Below, in pieces: positions 61,010 to 64,000 of a stretch of DNA of 64,000 nt (position 1 is its first letter; the number at the start of each line of letters is the position of its first letter). The DNA is from Solea solea. Lineage: Eukaryota > Chordata > Actinopteri > Pleuronectiformes > Soleidae. Made by a program: the position numbers and the translations under genes. The stretch spans positions 7,689,649 to 7,753,648 of the forward strand of contig NC_081146.1 of assembly GCF_958295425.1 (NCBI RefSeq), in the 5' to 3' direction. The notes under the pieces are model-generated. The model had not been told where the DNA came from, made no database searches, and worked only from the letters and a program-made list of their open reading frames with translations.

Positions 61010-61465
61010 AAAATACCTAAAAGGGATGCTTCAGTAAAAGTACAAGCATCGTCACTTTTTTTAATATTACTAAGTAAAAGTTTATGACATTTACTGTATT
61101 TAAGTATCAAAAGAAGACATTTTCTGATATAACATGTACTTTTAGTTTAAGCTAGTCTATATGTGTCCTTGAGCAAGACACTTAACCCCATGAATGAATG
61201 AATATGAAAAATGCGTGAACGGGTGAAAACTGTAGTGTAAAGCAGCTCATCAAGACCAGAAAAACTCTATATAAATACAGACCATAATACCAACTCTTCT
61301 TCTGATTTTATTTTGTAGTAACAAAGATAATTAGAGGAAATGTAGCGGTGTAAAAGTAAAAGTTGCTATAAATATAAATAACAAAGTAAAGCACAGATAC
61401 GTGAATATTGTACTTAAGAACAGTAACAAAGTATTTGTACTTTGTTACATTACAGCACTGCTTTG
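61010..61465. mobile_element. Teleost DNA-transposon fragment split by a SINE-like insertion
   Basis: The left part (about 61010-61150) has AGTAAAAGTACAAGCAT and ACTAAGTAAAAGTTTATGAC. The right part (about 61335-61465) has AAAGTAAAGCACAGATACGTG, TACTTAAGAACAGTAACAAA and GTATTTGTACTTTGTTACAT followed by TACAGCACTG. These are the words of a very common fish MITE whose ends resemble CAGTGGTG/CACCACTG. Confidence 0.6.
61162..61280. mobile_element. SINE-like insertion
   Basis: GTCCTTGAGCAAGACACTTA near the left end and TGTAAAGCAGCTC...CTCTATATAAATACAG at the right end match the common fish repeat whose tail reads AAAGCGCTATATAAAT. It interrupts the transposon fragment at 61010-61465. Confidence 0.6.
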
Positions 61466-64000
61466 TGCAGTATAGCAAGTCTTTGGGCCGTGAACTTGAT
61501 CAGGAACATTAGACGTAACCAGTGTAGTGCGTCAGAAACAGGAGATATGTGGAAACTCCTCCTAGTTCCTGTTAATAATGGCAGATTATTATGATAGAAA
61601 TGAGAGAAAAAATGTGACTGACTGCTGCACTGAGAGGAGAGTCGTTAAAACACGGTGACCTGTGGACCTAAATGTGGAAGTGTGTGTCTCACACATGCCT
61701 GTAATCTTATTACAGTATATTGACTCTGTCAACAGACATACTGGAACAACTAGCATAAGGGCTTATAGGCTTCTGTAATTATATGGCTGTATTATGAGCC
61801 AATACATAATTTATCACTGCTTTAAGGATCAATTTTCAGCCGAGTGCAAATGAAAACTCCTCTTGTTGTATAACATTTCTGCAATCTTTGGTTTTAATTC
61901 ATTAGCTCGTGCCTTTCAATGGATAAAACATGACCACTTATCTTCCAGTCAGCAGGACATCAAACGATAACCAGCCTCTTTTCACATTCATGTAGAGACC
62001 TTTATGAATATTCTATTAATAGTCACAGAATATGACTTTCTTTATCTCACTCATTAAATGAGAACCTCTGTCACCCTCCACACGTGGCTTGAACTGAACA
62101 GCCAACTAAGAAGACTTTCCAAAAAAGTAGTATAAAAGTTTTTTCTAATACAGATCAGAGTGATAAGCAAATATTTGTTCATTATAAACACATCTGTCAT
62201 GCAGTCTTGAGTTCTTCATCCTTTGTTTCAAATTAGATTGTATGTGTAATTGGTGCATGTCAGGTTGTCCTGGATGATTAACCCCCTCTCTGTTACAGGT
62301 TTTATCCTTTTCACGTAGATATTAAGAGAATTATATGACTAAACCTTAACAAGTGACATAGTCTGGGCATACACACCAATTATATCATTGTGTCAACATG
62401 TGTTTTCAAATGTCATCAGACTTTCCATGGTCTACAATTTTGCATTTTAATTCAGCAAGCAGCACGTCTGCAGTCTCCATACAAAGTCTAATGGCAGAGT
62501 TAAAAAGACACAGAATGTGAGAGTAACAGCGTGTCGGAGCAGAAACTGTCAGGATTAGAGGAGCACAAGTAATCACAGTCGTCGCCAGTGCCCTGAAAAA
62601 CATAAAACAACAATGCCTGAACACAGGGACACTGTCAAGTCAGATGTTGTGCGGTGGTGTTTAGTAAGAGATATAACAGGCACTTCAGATAAAAGGCAAG
62701 AGCCACTAAATCAATTCAAAATGAGGGACATGGGAGCAGTGCCGCCTCCCAGGCCCCCACATCCTGTCCATTCACTTGCTTTGTCCATCATTCTTTTATC
62801 TCTCCACTCACCCTCTCCTATTGCACTTATCTCACTGACCATCGTCCACATTGTCAATCATCCATCTATTAAAAGGAAACGCCTGTTTGTTTCGGTTTGA
62901 GCAAACAGCAAGTCATTAACACAAAGAGCAGGTTTCCATTTTCTCATATTCGGCACAAAGGGAATGTTTATGTCATGGTGGTAATATACATCACGGTATC
63001 TAATGTATATTCTGTGGAATGCATTTTGATGACGCACACTATTAAAACATATACAGTATGATCGGTTTTCACAGGGATACATTTAATGGAGAAAGTTATG
63101 TCTATTGACATATGACCTCTCTGTGACGTTGCACAGAAACCCCTGTTTGTTATGTGTCACTGCAGGAAAAAGGATGCTAATTAGTTTGAAATGATTAAAT
63201 GAACTGACAAAGAAATGAGAGTGCGTTCCTCACCAAAACACGTAATGACTCGTAATTCAATCACTTCAGAATTTCCAATGAATTCCCCATCTACTGAATC
63301 ACTGCGCTGTACAAAGCCTCTTGAAATTAGAAAGAACTGAACTGACATGTTGGGTCAAGGACTTCAACCGGGAGCATAATTAATCTGAAATGTTTTTTGT
63401 ATGACAACCTCTTCCTCTATTATACTATTATACTGCAAATGCTCACACATTAGAAATGCCTGGAACGGCTCTACTATAAGCGGAGGTGTGATTTTCTACA
63501 AAGGTTCTATAAAAAACGCTAGACAGTGCTGCTGCAGGGTTTATACTGTGGTGATAAGCCGGAGTAATACAAACTATACTGTGGATTTCTATCAGGACTC
63601 TGCATTGAGTCATGCAAAACTCCACCTGACCAGCTCTTGTAACATTAATGCGAACACAGTAGATGTTGCAGAAAACATATTCATTGTGAAATACACTATC
63701 CCACAAGAATAACCCATAAATTATATTTTCTTGGGAAACAAAAGTGTCAACACTTAAGATATAACACTTGTTTTTTTTTTTTTTTGTTTTTTTTGCAGAT
63801 GCATGTATTTGACACTGAGCCCACCAGATGGAGACAGAAACCATGTTGTAATGTGTTCCTCCTGCAATGCTGATGTTCTCTTAAATCGGTGTTGCACTTT
63901 GCTCTGTGTATGCACCAGTGTCACATCTAGAGGAGAGCACACTTGGAAGACTTCTTCTCTGTACTGCTGGTGATTTTCACTTCTCGGCCCGTGGGTCCCT

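Larger units (their letters stand above)
60721..64000. other. Right-hand spacer without recognised genes
   Basis: AT-rich DNA with short open frames that have no start, splice or homology support. It contains the nested repeats at 61010-61465, a T-run at 63772-63795, and nothing else I can name. Confidence 0.5.

Noticed and set aside
63401..63844. Overlapping frames of 103 and 133 codons on opposite strands near the right edge
   Set aside because: AT-rich sequence, no homology, no splice sites consistent with an exon.

Overview
This is nuclear genomic DNA from a ray-finned (teleost) fish. It shows intron-split genes with GT-AG borders, AT-rich introns, dinucleotide to pentanucleotide microsatellites and fish-type interspersed repeats. 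The proteins match vertebrate families. The gene set and relative orientations match the human 1q22 block (FDPS, RUSC1, ASH1L, DAP3, with ENTREP3/FAM189B nearby). Every exon below was read by hand from the sequence, using splice sites and reading-phase continuity.

Layout, left to right: (1) 1-440, minus strand: the promoter, a 5' exon and a signal-peptide exon of a secretory or lysosomal gene that runs off the left edge. (2) 1.3-7.4 kb, minus: dap3 (mitoribosomal GTP-binding protein mS29), 12 coding exons, 395 aa. (3) 9.6-27.8 kb, plus: an ASH1L-family gene, 12 coding exons, 1,997 aa. (4) 28.4-44.5 kb, minus: rusc1, with C-terminal RUN and SH3 domains and a very long N-terminal exon, 1,920 aa, ending tail-to-tail with the ASH1L-like gene. 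(5) 45.2-50.1 kb, minus: fdps, 10 coding exons with one apparent single-base frameshift. (6) 52.0-60.7 kb, minus: entrep3 (fam189b), 14 coding exons, 739 aa, four membrane segments and PPxY motifs. (7) 60.7-64.0 kb: no gene seen, only repeats.

The main discovery candidate is the ASH1L-family gene. Its reading frame is open through all 12 coding exons. It keeps the N-terminal homology blocks, AT-hooks, an FxLP motif (the MRG15-docking type) and the short linker exons that flank the missing domains. It has no AWS-SET-postSET module, no bromodomain, no PHD finger and no BAH domain. The gaps where those exons should lie are only 489 and 525 bp, and the flanking exons join in phase. It looks like a teleost duplicate that has become a non-catalytic, possibly MRG15-binding, chromatin protein.

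Secondary points are the fdps frameshift, a CCTCT microsatellite acting as a polypyrimidine tract in rusc1, a GC-AG intron in entrep3, a perfect CLEAR-type site in the left-edge promoter, and several nested transposon insertions. The genes have no evident joint function; they are a conserved syntenic block.
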